This document shows, piece by piece, positions 26,247 through 35,960 of a DNA stretch of 64,000 nt. The stretch covers positions 46,845 through 110,844 of the forward strand of contig CAMPKC010000006.1 of NCBI GenBank assembly GCA_946887045.1. Reading direction: 5' to 3'. Origin of the DNA: an uncultured Sphingobacteriaceae bacterium (GTDB taxonomy: Bacteria; Bacteroidota; Bacteroidia; Sphingobacteriales; Sphingobacteriaceae). Position 1 is the stretch's first letter. Each line of letters begins with the position of its first letter. The translations under genes and the position numbers were made by a program. The notes under the pieces are model-generated. The model made no database searches. It was not told where the DNA came from and saw only the letters and a program-made list of their open reading frames with translations.

Positions 26247-28718
26247 TTAAAACTGTGGCTCATCCATTGGTTGATTTTGGGGCTCTTTGTCGGTGCGCTT
26301 GTTTCGTTGGGGCAAATCCGACTGGCCGAAGCGGTAGCTAAATGTTAAAGTTGCCTGCCTGCCCTGCATCCGACGCTGGAATTCAGAAATCAACTGATCT
26401 GTTTCGGTAACCATCCCCCATCTTCTCGTATTAAAGACATCGCGCATATTAAATGACAGGCTAGCCTTTTTCTTCATCATATCCAAACGCAATGCTGCAT
26501 CCATTCCAAACATTTCGTTACCCCGACCCTGAGCCATAATCCTAGGCGCCATATAATTCATATTAATCTGACCGGATAAATTTAGAGGAAGCTGAAAAGT
26601 AGATGTCAAATTGGAGTTCCAGTTATACCCGTCATTAGGTTTTAAACCGAATTGTGCGTTCCCGAAAAACTTGTTATAAAATATATTCACATTGGCTGTG
26701 ATGTTAAAACCTTTTGAAATATCCGCCCTGCTTATTAATTCCAGACCTGATGCTCTGGTTTTACTTAAATTAATAAACTGTGACAGTGTTGTGTCGCCAT
26801 TTAAAACCGTCCGGTAACTTTGAACCACATCATTTACCTGCCGGGTAAATAATGTAGAGGTGAAGGTCAGAACTTTCCAGAACTTCATATAACTAAATTC
26901 GACCGAATGGATATCCTCAGGTTTTAAGTTTGGATTACCCCTGCGAAGGTTGTTAGGATCGGTAACATTCAAGAATGGATTAACCTGCCATCCACGCGGA
27001 CGATTAACCCGTCGGGTATAGCTTAGTTGCAACTGATTTTCGCCCTTAAACTTTTGAGTCAAAAAAACACTGGGATAAACCCGAAAATAATCCAGACTCC
27101 CTTTTGCGCCGGTTGGCTGCAACGTGCTTGCGTCAATAGCGGTATATTCTGTATTAAGATAAGCCTGCTCTGCACGTAAGCCTGCCTGAAAGCCAAATCC
27201 TTCACTTATCTGATTTTGATAATTGACATATAAAGCATGTACAATATCTTCCGAAGAAAAATCATTGGTTAGCTGATAATCATTTTCAAGACTACCCGAA
27301 ACAGGGTTTAATTTCTCAGAATCCTGACCTTCTTCCCGAAGCCCGATGGTGGTGCGATAGCCTGTCTCAAACTTTTGCTTTTCTGTCAACGGCAGAGTAT
27401 AATCGGCCTGAATATTGTAGTTTGTACGTGTTCCGCTGTTTAAATTAACTCTACTGTCAATTGAATCTTTGGTGTCCCTTTGGGGATAAAAAAAGCTTTG
27501 ATTGAAAATCGACTCCTGATCTTCGGAACTCTGACCGACGCTAAAATTCGCAACAAATTCCTCGCCTTGTTTTTTCAACTTTCTGCTGAAATCAAACGCC
27601 AGATCATAACCTTTATCCTTCTCATTCTCTTCCGAATTTCTAAGACTGGTTCCGTTAACATAGGTGTTCAAATAATTCTGATAGACATAATTAATATCTT
27701 CGGTATCCTCACCATTTCTAAGATTTATATTTGCCGAAGCGCCAATTGAGGTTTTCTTATTGATATAATAATCGATTCCCGCTTTTGCATTGTTTCCAAC
27801 ATTATGTCGCTGGCCGCTGGAAGTATTAAAGGTCTGTCCGTTATTTATAAAAGAAGTATTATTAAATCCTCCGCCGATGCGTGTACCGTATCTAAAACTA
27901 TAGTTTCCGTAAACATTGACGTTGCCGTCGCGATAGCTCAAATTAGTGCTGGCATTGTAATTTTCCTGAGTACCGGCAGACAAAGAAACAGCCCCGTTAA
28001 CACCCACCTTTTTATTTTTCTTTAAAACGATATTGATAATCCCGGTTTGCCCTTCCGGATCATATTTAGAAGAAGGATTGGTAATTAACTCAATACTTTC
28101 TATAGAACTTGCGGGTAGGGCCTGCAAAATAGTCGATATATCACCTCCACCTATAGCCGAAGGTTTACCATCTATTAAAACCCGGACGCTTCCAGAACCC
28201 CGTAGATTAATATTTCCGTCAATATCAACCGAAACCGTCGGCACATTAGCCAGCAAATCAGTTGCAGATCCACCCTCGCTTACTAAACTCTGCTCTACAT
28301 TAAAAACCTTACGATCTACACCTAATTGCATAGAACTCCGTTGTCCCTCAATTGTAACCTGCTTTAACACATTCTCCTTGTTCTGCACTAAGGGAATAAT
28401 TCCCAGATCTATCTGGTAATTTTCCTGAGAAATTAAAAGTTGGGTCTTTGAAAAAGGCTGAAAACCAACAAAGCTTATTTTCAGGGTATAGGTACCAAAT
28501 GGCAGATTTGGTAGAACAAACTTCCCTGCTAGATCGCTTTGCGCGGCTTTAATTGTTTTTCCCGAGGCCGAATCTATCAATGCTACCGTCGCAAAATCGA
28601 CAGGATTCTTAGTGCCAGAATCGACAACTTTTCCACGGATGTTTCCTACTGAATTTTGCGCAGAAACAACATTAACACTAAGAAGAGAAAACGTAATTAA
28701 GATATATAAAAGCCTCAT
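26247..28718 (-). CDS. TonB-dependent receptor (outer membrane beta-barrel family)
   Basis: 823 residues: signal peptide 1-20 (MRLLYILITFSLLSVNVVSA), a carboxypeptidase-regulatory-like domain about 25-115, a plug domain about 140-215 (RGSGSVRVLIDGKPSAIGGGD), and a 22-strand barrel with alternating aromatic strands to about 800. The tail is polar and Gln/Pro-rich. The region EFSYMKFWKVLTFTSTLFTRQVNDVV fits the OMP_b-brl_3 group. It is on the same strand as the fucose operon and ends upstream of it, but its cargo is not known and it has no SusD partner here. A weak TTTCTTTG element lies 40 bases upstream. Confidence 0.9.
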   Translation of the reverse strand: MRLLYILITFSLLSVNVVSAQNSVGNIRGKVVDSGTKNPVDFATVALIDSASGKTIKAAQSDLAGKFVLPNLPFGTYTLKISFVGFQPFSKTQLLISQENYQIDLGIIPLVQNKENVLKQVTIEGQRSSMQLGVDRKVFNVEQSLVSEGGSATDLLANVPTVSVDIDGNINLRGSGSVRVLIDGKPSAIGGGDISTILQALPASSIESIELITNPSSKYDPEGQTGIINIVLKKNKKVGVNGAVSLSAGTQENYNASTNLSYRDGNVNVYGNYSFRYGTRIGGGFNNTSFINNGQTFNTSSGQRHNVGNNAKAGIDYYINKKTSIGASANINLRNGEDTEDINYVYQNYLNTYVNGTSLRNSEENEKDKGYDLAFDFSRKLKKQGEEFVANFSVGQSSEDQESIFNQSFFYPQRDTKDSIDSRVNLNSGTRTNYNIQADYTLPLTEKQKFETGYRTTIGLREEGQDSEKLNPVSGSLENDYQLTNDFSSEDIVHALYVNYQNQISEGFGFQAGLRAEQAYLNTEYTAIDASTLQPTGAKGSLDYFRVYPSVFLTQKFKGENQLQLSYTRRVNRPRGWQVNPFLNVTDPNNLRRGNPNLKPEDIHSVEFSYMKFWKVLTFTSTLFTRQVNDVVQSYRTVLNGDTTLSQFINLSKTRASGLELISRADISKGFNITANVNIFYNKFFGNAQFGLKPNDGYNWNSNLTSTFQLPLNLSGQINMNYMAPRIMAQGRGNEMFGMDAALRLDMMKKKASLSFNMRDVFNTRRWGMVTETDQLISEFQRRMQGRQATLTFSYRFGQSDLPQRNKRTDKEPQNQPMDEPQF

Positions 28719-28757
28719 TTTTACCTGTTTTTGTTCTATTTAGCAACAAACAACGTG

Positions 28758-28765
28758 CAAAGAAA
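28758..28765 (-). promoter_or_regulatory. Possible promoter element for the TonB receptor (TTTCTTTG)
   Basis: One mismatch to TAnnTTTG on the minus strand, 40 bases before the start of the receptor gene at 28718. Confidence 0.35.
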
Positions 28766-28846
28766 GGGCATTAAAGCATGAATATGCAGGCAGTAACTAC
28801 TTTATTACGATAAAGAAACTCTAATCAGACTGATTAAGGATGCCGT

Positions 28847-29143
28847 CTAATCGATAGTAACCGTCAGTCCTTCTTGCTGAAGAATTTTCCGGTAGACTTC
28901 AAGCTCAGTAAAAGAACCCTCAAGCACGGCACATTTGCCATCGTTATGAATAGTCCATGCTATATTTTCGGCTTGATTTTGGTTATAATCGAGATATTTT
29001 ACCAGACAGTAAATTACGTGCTCAAAGGTGTTTACATCATCATTCCATAAAATTAAACGATGATTGGCTTTTATACTCGTTAAGATCTCCTCGAGGGTAA
29101 AAGTTTCAACTTCGGTCTCTGTTCCGGCATTAAGAATATTCAT
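28847..29143 (-). CDS. clpS: Clp protease adaptor ClpS
   Basis: 98 residues. Delivers N-end-rule substrates to the ClpA/ClpP protease. The core LWNDDVNTFEHVI is the substrate-binding motif (N-D-D and nearby residues), and the C-terminal half (LEGSFTELEVYRKILQQEGL) matches the family. It lies about 40 bases downstream of the enoyl-CoA hydratase stop, but has its own exact promoter element inside that gene's end, so it can be made independently. Confidence 0.92.
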   Translation of the reverse strand: MNILNAGTETEVETFTLEEILTSIKANHRLILWNDDVNTFEHVIYCLVKYLDYNQNQAENIAWTIHNDGKCAVLEGSFTELEVYRKILQQEGLTVTID

Positions 29144-29177
29144 TCTACAAAATTTTTTATACAGGTTTGATGATATG

Positions 29178-29185
29178 CAAATTTA
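29178..29185 (-). promoter_or_regulatory. clpS promoter -7 element (TAAATTTG)
   Basis: Exact TAnnTTTG match on the minus strand, 34 bases before the clpS ATG and overlapping the stop codon of the upstream gene. Confidence 0.55.
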
Positions 29186-29944
29186 GGACTTTTTAAAGTT
29201 CTGTATAATAGTTTGTAAAATTGATCGGTTATAAGGAGCCCACCACTCTTCCAATATCTTTTTTATTACGTCCGGTTGATGAGGCTGAACAGCAAAAACC
29301 AAATTCCTTCGAATGTTTTGCTTACTCTCCTGCCAAATTACTTTATTAAATTGAAGATACTTCTGCATTTGTTTAACTGCTGCACTAATTACAGATCCCC
29401 CAGGCACAACCTCGTTGACTAATCCACTACCTAAAGCTTCGTCGGGATTCATCAATTTGCCTTCCAGCAAATATTTACTGGCATTTTGCCGGCCAATACA
29501 TGAGGCATATAACTGAAAGAAACTGTCGGGAACAATAATTCCTAAGGCAATTTCATTTAACCCTATCGAAAACTCGCCCCGGGCCATGACTCTGTAATCG
29601 CAGCAAAGACTAAAAATTGTGCCTGCGGCCGGTGCGTGGCCATTTATCGCGGCTATTAACGGCTTTTTAAAGGCGGTCAGAGTATGAATAAGCGTAAAAT
29701 ATTGTTCCCAAAACTTTTTAATTTGTTCTTCCGAATAGTCGAAAAGCTCGATCAGATCAAGTCCGGCGGTGAAATATTCATCTTTGCCTGTCAAAATCAC
29801 ACCAGAAACATTATCGTCTTTCTCAATATTCTGAATCATCTCCATTAGCTCCACCAGCATTTCGGCACCTATGGCGTTAGATCGTCCTTTATCAAGAGTT
29901 AAAAGAGCTATTTTTTCTTTTATAGTTATTTTAATAGAATTCAT
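29183..29944 (-). CDS. Enoyl-CoA hydratase/isomerase family protein
   Basis: 253 residues of the crotonase fold. The oxyanion-hole loops are visible: TAGLDLIELFDYSE near 60-73 and GHAPAAGTIFSLCCDYRV near 99-116. The canonical second acidic catalytic residue is not clear, so isomerase or hydratase cannot be decided. The ATG overlaps the stop of the upstream MG2/plug gene by four bases, so they are translationally coupled. Confidence 0.85.
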   Translation of the reverse strand: MNSIKITIKEKIALLTLDKGRSNAIGAEMLVELMEMIQNIEKDDNVSGVILTGKDEYFTAGLDLIELFDYSEEQIKKFWEQYFTLIHTLTAFKKPLIAAINGHAPAAGTIFSLCCDYRVMARGEFSIGLNEIALGIIVPDSFFQLYASCIGRQNASKYLLEGKLMNPDEALGSGLVNEVVPGGSVISAAVKQMQKYLQFNKVIWQESKQNIRRNLVFAVQPHQPDVIKKILEEWWAPYNRSILQTIIQNFKKS

Positions 29945-32646
29945 TTCACATTAAATCGATGTACCTGTCGTACCAAAGAACCATTTAAGTCCAGACCCTC
30001 AATAACAGCTTTGTAAGCCCCCGGTTTGTCTGAGGTGAAAAATTCTACGAAGGCTTTACCCTCGGCGGAGGTTAAAACGTTAGGCATCCAAAAAATTGTG
30101 GTCCGCAAATCTGGTAACGAAACTGTCTTGCCGTCATAAGCTGGTGAATAAAACTGCCGACCCAGGTAATAACCCTGCGGAGTATAAGAAGCAATGCCAG
30201 GTGCAAAAGAGCGGGCAGACATATTGCGTTCACCTCTTTTAGTGGTTATTATCATTACGCCTCCGCCACCCCTCATGCCGTAAATAGCAGTATTTCCAAT
30301 ACTTTTTAAGATTTCTATTGTCTCTACATCATACGGACTTATAACCGAAAGATAAGAAGGCTCTACATACATTCCATCAATAATAAGCTGCATCGGAACC
30401 GGTCCGGAAAATGAACTTGACATACTTCTGGTTAAATACGGCACACCATTTTGAATCACCAGGCCAGCAACTCTTCCCTGAAGACAGAACGCTAAATCCT
30501 GACAGTTCTCCAAATCCGCGGCAACAAGTATGGCATCTGCATTTCCGGCTCCGTTAAGGTTGCTCGACTCTTTTACCTTTGGCTTTGCCTGGGTAACCTT
30601 AACCTCCGCAAGCACAATACTTCGACGCATCAGGCCATTTCTGCGCATTTCGGCAAATTGCTCACTACGATTTTTTAAATATGTAATAATCGATTGATTG
30701 ACATTTATTTCTGCGGCCGAAGCATTTTTATTCTTAGTGACCTGTTGCGCCGGAATCCTGTCAAGTACAATCTCGACGTTTTTTTTATCCCTGGCATTTC
30801 GTGCCTGCACTATAAAGGTGGTACTATCATTAAAATTCAGATTTTCAAAATTGAATCTGCCTTCCGCATCGGTTATCGTATCAAGCACCATACCGGTTCC
30901 TCCCGAAGAAAGCAAAGTTACTTTACTCCCCGGGGAAGACGTCCCGTTCGTATTAAGAACTCTCCCGCTTACGCTGATGTTTGTTTCTGGTCTAAAAGTC
31001 ATCATAGGATATATACCCGCCGCCAGATTTTCCCATTCGAACTTTCTCCATCCCTGCGTCAGCATTAAATTATCCAATTCTTTTTCTTTCTGCGCAGTAA
31101 CATCAGTAAAATAATAATTTGGAGTTTCTATGTATCCTTTCAATTCAGAAGTCAACAATAGATTTGACAATATTGTAGTCTCATTAATGTCATCAAAAGG
31201 TATCTGAGATTCATTGGTGACGGCTATTGAAAATGCTCCTTGTATGGGCTTACCTGCAGAATCAGCCGCATTCAGGCTCATGTTGACTTTCTCACGCAGG
31301 CCATAGGTTTCTTTATTTGATTTTAACTCTACCGTAAGAGGAGAACGATGACGAATAAACACCAACCGTTCTGCCAGTGGCTTATAGGAAGAATTTAACA
31401 AAGTAAATTGAATTATCCCGGAAGGAAAACGCTTCTTGGACAGCGAAGCTGACAAAAGATTCCCGTCCAATTTATTCTTAGAAACAAAATGCACATTTCC
31501 GTTTGACTGACCCACCAGTATAACTTCCTGGTCCGGCGCTCCGGTAACTGCAGAGACTTTAATGGATAAATTGTCATTATCACTGCCATTTACCGTCAGA
31601 ATATAGCCTGTATTTGCTGCTTTAGGCAAGTCCAGCTTTTTCTCCGAGCCGTCTTCAAACCTAACGATGGCAGTATAACGGCTGTCTTTCAAAGGTGTAA
31701 ATAAGAAGCTTCCCATCCCGGCGTAGTCGGAGGTAAATTGCACAATTTTGGTTCCGTTTTCGTCCTGAACAAACCCGCTGATATTTCTGCTCACACCATC
31801 TGCTGCAACAGCTTTAAAAGCAACCCTGGATCGAATCTGATTAAGGAGCGTCCCACTCTCAGGAAAAAACTGGACATCTACGTTCGCGGAAGTAGCTTTT
31901 ATAGGAAACGTTTTCTTTACAAGAGTTGTCGAATCAACCCTAACGGAAGTATTAATTTTCCCGGATTTAAGTATAAAAGGCTGGCTATTGGTGAATTTTA
32001 TTATCAGTTTCCCATTGCTATCAGTAATGCCTTTTCCCTTAAGAACACTCCGATGGTCAAGTTCGATATTGTAATTTACCTCCTTTTCACGCAGAGGTTC
32101 ACCATTGAGCATAGAATATGTAATGCTGGCATCCACATGCTCTTTAATTCCGGTTTGCGAAAAGTTGTACTGGACGTTACTTACCACCTGATTCGAGAAA
32201 GAATTACCAATTCTGATAGTCTTATCAAAAAAATAAGCTTCATCAAAATTCCGCATCCAGCTGGTATACGCCCTGATACGATAATTTCCTTCGGTAAGAG
32301 AGTCAGACAGGGTAAAATCTCCCCACGATAAGCCAGAAACGACTGGCAGTCGCAGAGATTTCTTTATCGAGTCTTTTTCATTAATAAGATCAACATATAA
32401 AATTTTGCTTAACCCTGATAACTGGTTTCTTTCAGCGTTTACAATATAGGATTTGAACCAAATGGTGTCGCCTATACTGTAATATGGTTTGTCGGTATGA
32501 ATATGAACTTTCTCGGAGGTATAATTCTCCCGATAACGTTCGAGCCTGGAAAGCAGTTCCTTAATCGGGTCTTCATCTGCAGAAAATCCAAAACTTAAAG
32601 CTGAACATATGAACAGAGACAGAAAAAAGGCATATGTGGTTTTCAT
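29941..32646 (-). CDS. Alpha-2-macroglobulin-type MG2 protein with TonB receptor plug domain
   Basis: About 901 residues from the ATG at 32646 (signal peptide MKTTYAFFLSLFICSALSFG; an ATG at 32664 adds six residues). The N-terminal half carries MG-like beta domains beginning EKVHIHTDKPYYSIGDTIWFKSY. A carboxypeptidase-regulatory-type segment follows near 560-625. A plug-like segment with RGGGGVMIITTKRG lies near 790-810. There is no beta-barrel afterwards, so it is not a complete receptor. Such Bacteroidota proteins are of unknown function, possibly part of outer-membrane assembly or uptake complexes. It is coupled to an enoyl-CoA hydratase. Confidence 0.82.
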   Translation of the reverse strand: MKTTYAFFLSLFICSALSFGFSADEDPIKELLSRLERYRENYTSEKVHIHTDKPYYSIGDTIWFKSYIVNAERNQLSGLSKILYVDLINEKDSIKKSLRLPVVSGLSWGDFTLSDSLTEGNYRIRAYTSWMRNFDEAYFFDKTIRIGNSFSNQVVSNVQYNFSQTGIKEHVDASITYSMLNGEPLREKEVNYNIELDHRSVLKGKGITDSNGKLIIKFTNSQPFILKSGKINTSVRVDSTTLVKKTFPIKATSANVDVQFFPESGTLLNQIRSRVAFKAVAADGVSRNISGFVQDENGTKIVQFTSDYAGMGSFLFTPLKDSRYTAIVRFEDGSEKKLDLPKAANTGYILTVNGSDNDNLSIKVSAVTGAPDQEVILVGQSNGNVHFVSKNKLDGNLLSASLSKKRFPSGIIQFTLLNSSYKPLAERLVFIRHRSPLTVELKSNKETYGLREKVNMSLNAADSAGKPIQGAFSIAVTNESQIPFDDINETTILSNLLLTSELKGYIETPNYYFTDVTAQKEKELDNLMLTQGWRKFEWENLAAGIYPMMTFRPETNISVSGRVLNTNGTSSPGSKVTLLSSGGTGMVLDTITDAEGRFNFENLNFNDSTTFIVQARNARDKKNVEIVLDRIPAQQVTKNKNASAAEINVNQSIITYLKNRSEQFAEMRRNGLMRRSIVLAEVKVTQAKPKVKESSNLNGAGNADAILVAADLENCQDLAFCLQGRVAGLVIQNGVPYLTRSMSSSFSGPVPMQLIIDGMYVEPSYLSVISPYDVETIEILKSIGNTAIYGMRGGGGVMIITTKRGERNMSARSFAPGIASYTPQGYYLGRQFYSPAYDGKTVSLPDLRTTIFWMPNVLTSAEGKAFVEFFTSDKPGAYKAVIEGLDLNGSLVRQVHRFNVK

Positions 32647-32696
32647 TGGGATTCTGTTTATCACATGTCCTTATTGTAATAATCACATGCAAATGA

Positions 32697-32726
32697 AAAG
32701 CCTCAATTTACTAAAAATGAGGCTTT
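32697..32726 (-). terminator. dcd terminator hairpin
   Basis: Perfect 9-bp arms at 32697-32705 and 32718-32726 (AAAGCCTCA / TGAGGCTTT), 26 bases after the dcd stop on the minus strand, followed by a short T-rich stretch. Confidence 0.5.
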
Positions 32727-32751
32727 AAATCTGTGTTTTTATCGTAAATTT

Positions 32752-33288
32752 CTAAAAAGAATTCTTCCACATCATACTTTCAACTGGTTTGGTAGTTTTT
32801 CTGTTGTACTTGGCATTTCCCTTAGAATTGTAAAAGGTTTCTATATCACCTCCAACTTCGAAATAGATCAATTGGCCGATAGGCATTCCTGCATAAATGC
32901 GTACAGGCTGGGTCGCCGAAATCTCAAGGGTCCAGGTATTGCAAAAGCCGACGTCGCCCTTTCCGGCCGTAGCATGAATATCAATTCCCAGTCGTCCGGT
33001 GCTCGATTTCCCTTCAAGAAAAGGCACATGACAGTGGGTTTCAGTATACTCAACCGTAACGCCCAGGTATAAGGTGTTTGGCTGCAAAATAAAGCCATCT
33101 TTCGGAATCTCGAAGTGATCTATTTCATTGTGAACTTTCGCATCGAGCACCCGGTTTCTATATGTTGCCAGGTATTTTCCTAAATGCACGTCATAAGAAT
33201 TGGTGCCAAGGCATTCTCTTTTGAAAGGTTCGATGATTATTGTACCCTTTTCAATTTCTTCTAAAATGCGTTTATCTGAGATAATCAT
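32752..33288 (-). CDS. dcd: dCTP deaminase
   Basis: 178 residues of the trimeric dUTPase/Dcd fold. Deaminates dCTP to dUTP, feeding thymidylate synthesis. Features: MIISDKRILEEI start, ECLGTNSYDVHLG near 25-37, EGKSSTGRLGIDIHATAGKGD near 90-110, TLEI and the AGMPIGQLIYF strand near 135-145. It is a single gene, divergent from the phosphopantetheinyl transferase. Confidence 0.93.
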   Translation of the reverse strand: MIISDKRILEEIEKGTIIIEPFKRECLGTNSYDVHLGKYLATYRNRVLDAKVHNEIDHFEIPKDGFILQPNTLYLGVTVEYTETHCHVPFLEGKSSTGRLGIDIHATAGKGDVGFCNTWTLEISATQPVRIYAGMPIGQLIYFEVGGDIETFYNSKGNAKYNRKTTKPVESMMWKNSF

Positions 33289-33412
33289 AATTACGGAAGG
33301 TTTGGCCTAAAGTATGATTATTTTAAGATAATTTTACGAGCTATTTGACATTCGCAAAATTGTGGTGCAAACACTTCTAATTGCGAATTGTATTTTAAAC
33401 TGAAGAAGAAGC

Positions 33413-34114
33413 ATGGCTCTTGCTTACCATAAAAAACTGGATGAAAGCACAGAATTTGCTATCTGGAAGATAGAGGAATCTGCTGAAGAATTGTATGCGC
33501 AGCTACAATTGCGTGATCACGAAGAAAAAGTTTTGGATGGCCTTAACAATGGCAAACGCAACCTGCATTGGCTAAGCACCCGGGTTTTATTACGCCAATT
33601 GCTAAAAACAGACGACTACATAGATTGCCAGGTAGACGAACATGGAAAACCCTACCTTCCGGATTCATCTTATCATATATCTTTTAGCCATTCGTACGAT
33701 TATGCTGCCGTGATGATAAGCAAAGACAAAGCTGTAGGCATAGATATAGAGATTATTAAAAATAAAATTGAGCGAGTAGAAGACAAATTTTTAATTAAAG
33801 ATGAAATAAGTTTTTTAGACGACAACCACAAAATTGAACATCTTTATATTTGCTGGTGCGCCAAAGAGGCTATTTATAAGCTTCAGGGAAAACGAAATGT
33901 TTCTTTTAAAGACGATATCAGACTTCATAAATTCCCTTATGCCGAGACCGGTAATTTCGCGGCTTTTTTAGAAACGGACCATTTATGCAAAGAATTTGAC
34001 GTTTATTTCGAGCGTTTCGAAAATTATATGATCGGATATGTTGCCGGATGTATTGAAGTCGACAAGACTGTTAAACCGGTAATCAACATCAACACAAAAG
34101 AAAATGGGAAATAA
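33413..34114 (+). CDS. 4'-phosphopantetheinyl transferase superfamily protein
   Basis: Transfers the phosphopantetheine arm from CoA to carrier proteins. 233 residues. The Mg/CoA motif VGIDIEII holds D111 and E113, and WCAKEAIYK at 148-156 holds E152. The preceding FSHSYDYAAV stretch is typical. The start of lipB lies inside its last 11 bases, so the two are translationally coupled. The link to fatty-acid and lipoate chemistry (both need acyl carrier protein) makes sense. Which carrier proteins it modifies is not determined. Confidence 0.9.
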   Translation: MALAYHKKLDESTEFAIWKIEESAEELYAQLQLRDHEEKVLDGLNNGKRNLHWLSTRVLLRQLLKTDDYIDCQVDEHGKPYLPDSSYHISFSHSYDYAAVMISKDKAVGIDIEIIKNKIERVEDKFLIKDEISFLDDNHKIEHLYICWCAKEAIYKLQGKRNVSFKDDIRLHKFPYAETGNFAAFLETDHLCKEFDVYFERFENYMIGYVAGCIEVDKTVKPVININTKENGK

Positions 34115-34802
34115 AAAAGTTTCTTTTCAGGATTGGGGACTGCTTGATTACCAGGCAGCATGGGACCGGCAGGAAGAGATTTTCGGAGAAATTGTAAATG
34201 CCAAAATCCTCAACAGGACGAATAATGCAGATATGCCTACCGATAATTACCTTGTGTTTGTTGAGCACCCGCACGTTTATACTATCGGGAAAAGCGGCAA
34301 AACTGAAAATTTGCTCCTGGATGAAAAAGGATTAAAGCAGCAAAAGGCCAGCTATTATAAAATCAATCGAGGTGGTGATATAACGTATCATGGCCCGGGT
34401 CAGATTGTTGGCTATCCTATTCTTGATCTGGACAATTTTTTTACGGACATCCATCTTTACCTAAGAACCCTGGAAGAAGCTATAATTTTAACCCTTGCTG
34501 ACTATGGCATTAAAGCCGGAAGGTATCCGGGATATACAGGCGTCTGGTTGGATGCTGACAATGAAAAAGCCAGAAAAATCTGTGCAATGGGCGTCCGCTG
34601 CAGCCGATGGGTAACCATGCATGGCTTCGCTTTTAACGTAAATTCGGATCTGAACTATTTCAAGCACATCGTTCCTTGCGGGATAGACGATAAGGATGTT
34701 ACTTCGATGGAAAGGGAGCTTGGCTTTAAGCTCGACAGCGAAGAAGTGAAGCAGAAATTATCAAAGCATATTGCAATGCTTTTCGAAATGGAATTGATTT
34801 AA
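34104..34802 (+). CDS. lipB: Octanoyltransferase LipB
   Basis: Moves octanoate from acyl carrier protein to lipoyl domains. 232 residues. RGGDITYHGPGQIVGYP at 89-105 binds the acyl chain. The catalytic pair is visible as K158 in ARKICAMGVR and C192 in HIVPCGIDD. The gene overlaps the phosphopantetheinyl transferase by 11 bases. It converges on the M48 peptidase gene. Confidence 0.95.
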   Translation: MGNKKVSFQDWGLLDYQAAWDRQEEIFGEIVNAKILNRTNNADMPTDNYLVFVEHPHVYTIGKSGKTENLLLDEKGLKQQKASYYKINRGGDITYHGPGQIVGYPILDLDNFFTDIHLYLRTLEEAIILTLADYGIKAGRYPGYTGVWLDADNEKARKICAMGVRCSRWVTMHGFAFNVNSDLNYFKHIVPCGIDDKDVTSMERELGFKLDSEEVKQKLSKHIAMLFEMELI

Positions 34803-34864
34803 AGGCGCATACCTTAAGACAAAGGCATTAATGCCTGGAGATAATTGTATGCCGACATGCCTTT

Positions 34865-35956
34865 TTAATTTCTCTCTTTTGCGTCTAACTCCTCATTAAT
34901 TTCAGCCCAGATTAAACTAATCTCTTTCCTTGTATTAATCAACTTCTGTTTTCCAGCTATTTTTTTAGCGTATGTTATCCTTTCAGTCGTCAAGGGGTGG
35001 GTACTTAAGAACTTCAAATAAGAAAAATCTTGTTTCGAATTAAGCATTTCAAATAAACCGACCATCCCAAGCTGGCTGATTTGGTTTAATTCAAGAATAG
35101 TTAATGCTCTATGATCCGCATCCGTTTCTAGCGATCTGGAATAGCTCAAATTATTTAAAGTATTCGCGTTATCAATTAAGACCGTAGATATCCCGTTAAT
35201 ATCATTAAAAATCAGTGAGATAAAAATGTAATGCGAAAGGCTTCTACTTATCGAGTTAAGGGAGTGTTTGTATTCAATATGGGCTACTTCATGGGCTAAA
35301 AGCGCAGCGAGTTCTTCGGGCCGCTTCATTTCTTTCAGTATCGCATCATACACAACAATTTTTCCACCCGGCAAAGCAAAAGCGTTCACAACTTCATTAT
35401 TGACTACAGTAATTTCGATAGGATAAGAAGTTTTGAAATCAATTTCTTTAGCAAAGCGATTTACAAGAATGCTGAGTTTTTCATCTTTCTCACTTCCTGC
35501 AATAAAACTTTTCAGCATAGAACCGCCTAAGTCGGTTTCAATTTTCTGAGGAATCTTACTGGCAACGAAGGCTGCAGATGCCGGTAAAACCCAAAAATAA
35601 ACCGTCGCTAATAAAGCGATTAAAACCAGAGAAGCGATCAATACCTGATTCCGACCCTTTAGCATAAAAGGGTCGGAATTAAATATTTTGGCGTGCGGAT
35701 ACTGCCTTTTCACGTAGGATATCAAGTCAATCCCAACACATTCTATAACCTGATGTGGAAAGCTTCCATATCGAAACAGCTGCATTCCATTGGTTGTATC
35801 GACACGACTTAACTGGTTAAGATCCCACTTTACAGAATAAGACTGAAAGTCCGCTCCAGTATAGCTAATCTCCCAAAAGTCGGGCATTAAGTTCAATAAC
35901 GCCTCCCTGCCAGCAGATGATTGACCGTCGTAAAATATGACGGGTATATTTTCCAT
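34865..35956 (-). CDS. M48 family metallopeptidase with N-terminal PH-like domain
   Basis: Membrane-anchored zinc protease of 363 residues. The N-terminal 100 residues form a soluble domain (start MENIPVIFYDGQ). One membrane segment lies about 105-127. The catalytic domain has the motif H222-E-V-A-H226 and third ligand E277 in SLETDAD. It starts four bases after the stop of the YjgN gene, so the two are one operon. Likely envelope protein quality control, inferred from the family. Confidence 0.9.
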   Translation of the reverse strand: MENIPVIFYDGQSSAGREALLNLMPDFWEISYTGADFQSYSVKWDLNQLSRVDTTNGMQLFRYGSFPHQVIECVGIDLISYVKRQYPHAKIFNSDPFMLKGRNQVLIASLVLIALLATVYFWVLPASAAFVASKIPQKIETDLGGSMLKSFIAGSEKDEKLSILVNRFAKEIDFKTSYPIEITVVNNEVVNAFALPGGKIVVYDAILKEMKRPEELAALLAHEVAHIEYKHSLNSISRSLSHYIFISLIFNDINGISTVLIDNANTLNNLSYSRSLETDADHRALTILELNQISQLGMVGLFEMLNSKQDFSYLKFLSTHPLTTERITYAKKIAGKQKLINTRKEISLIWAEINEELDAKERN

Positions 35957-35960
35957 CCGA

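Noticed and set aside
31738..32331. 197-codon plus-strand frame
   Set aside because: Wholly antisense to the MG2/plug gene; no independent evidence.
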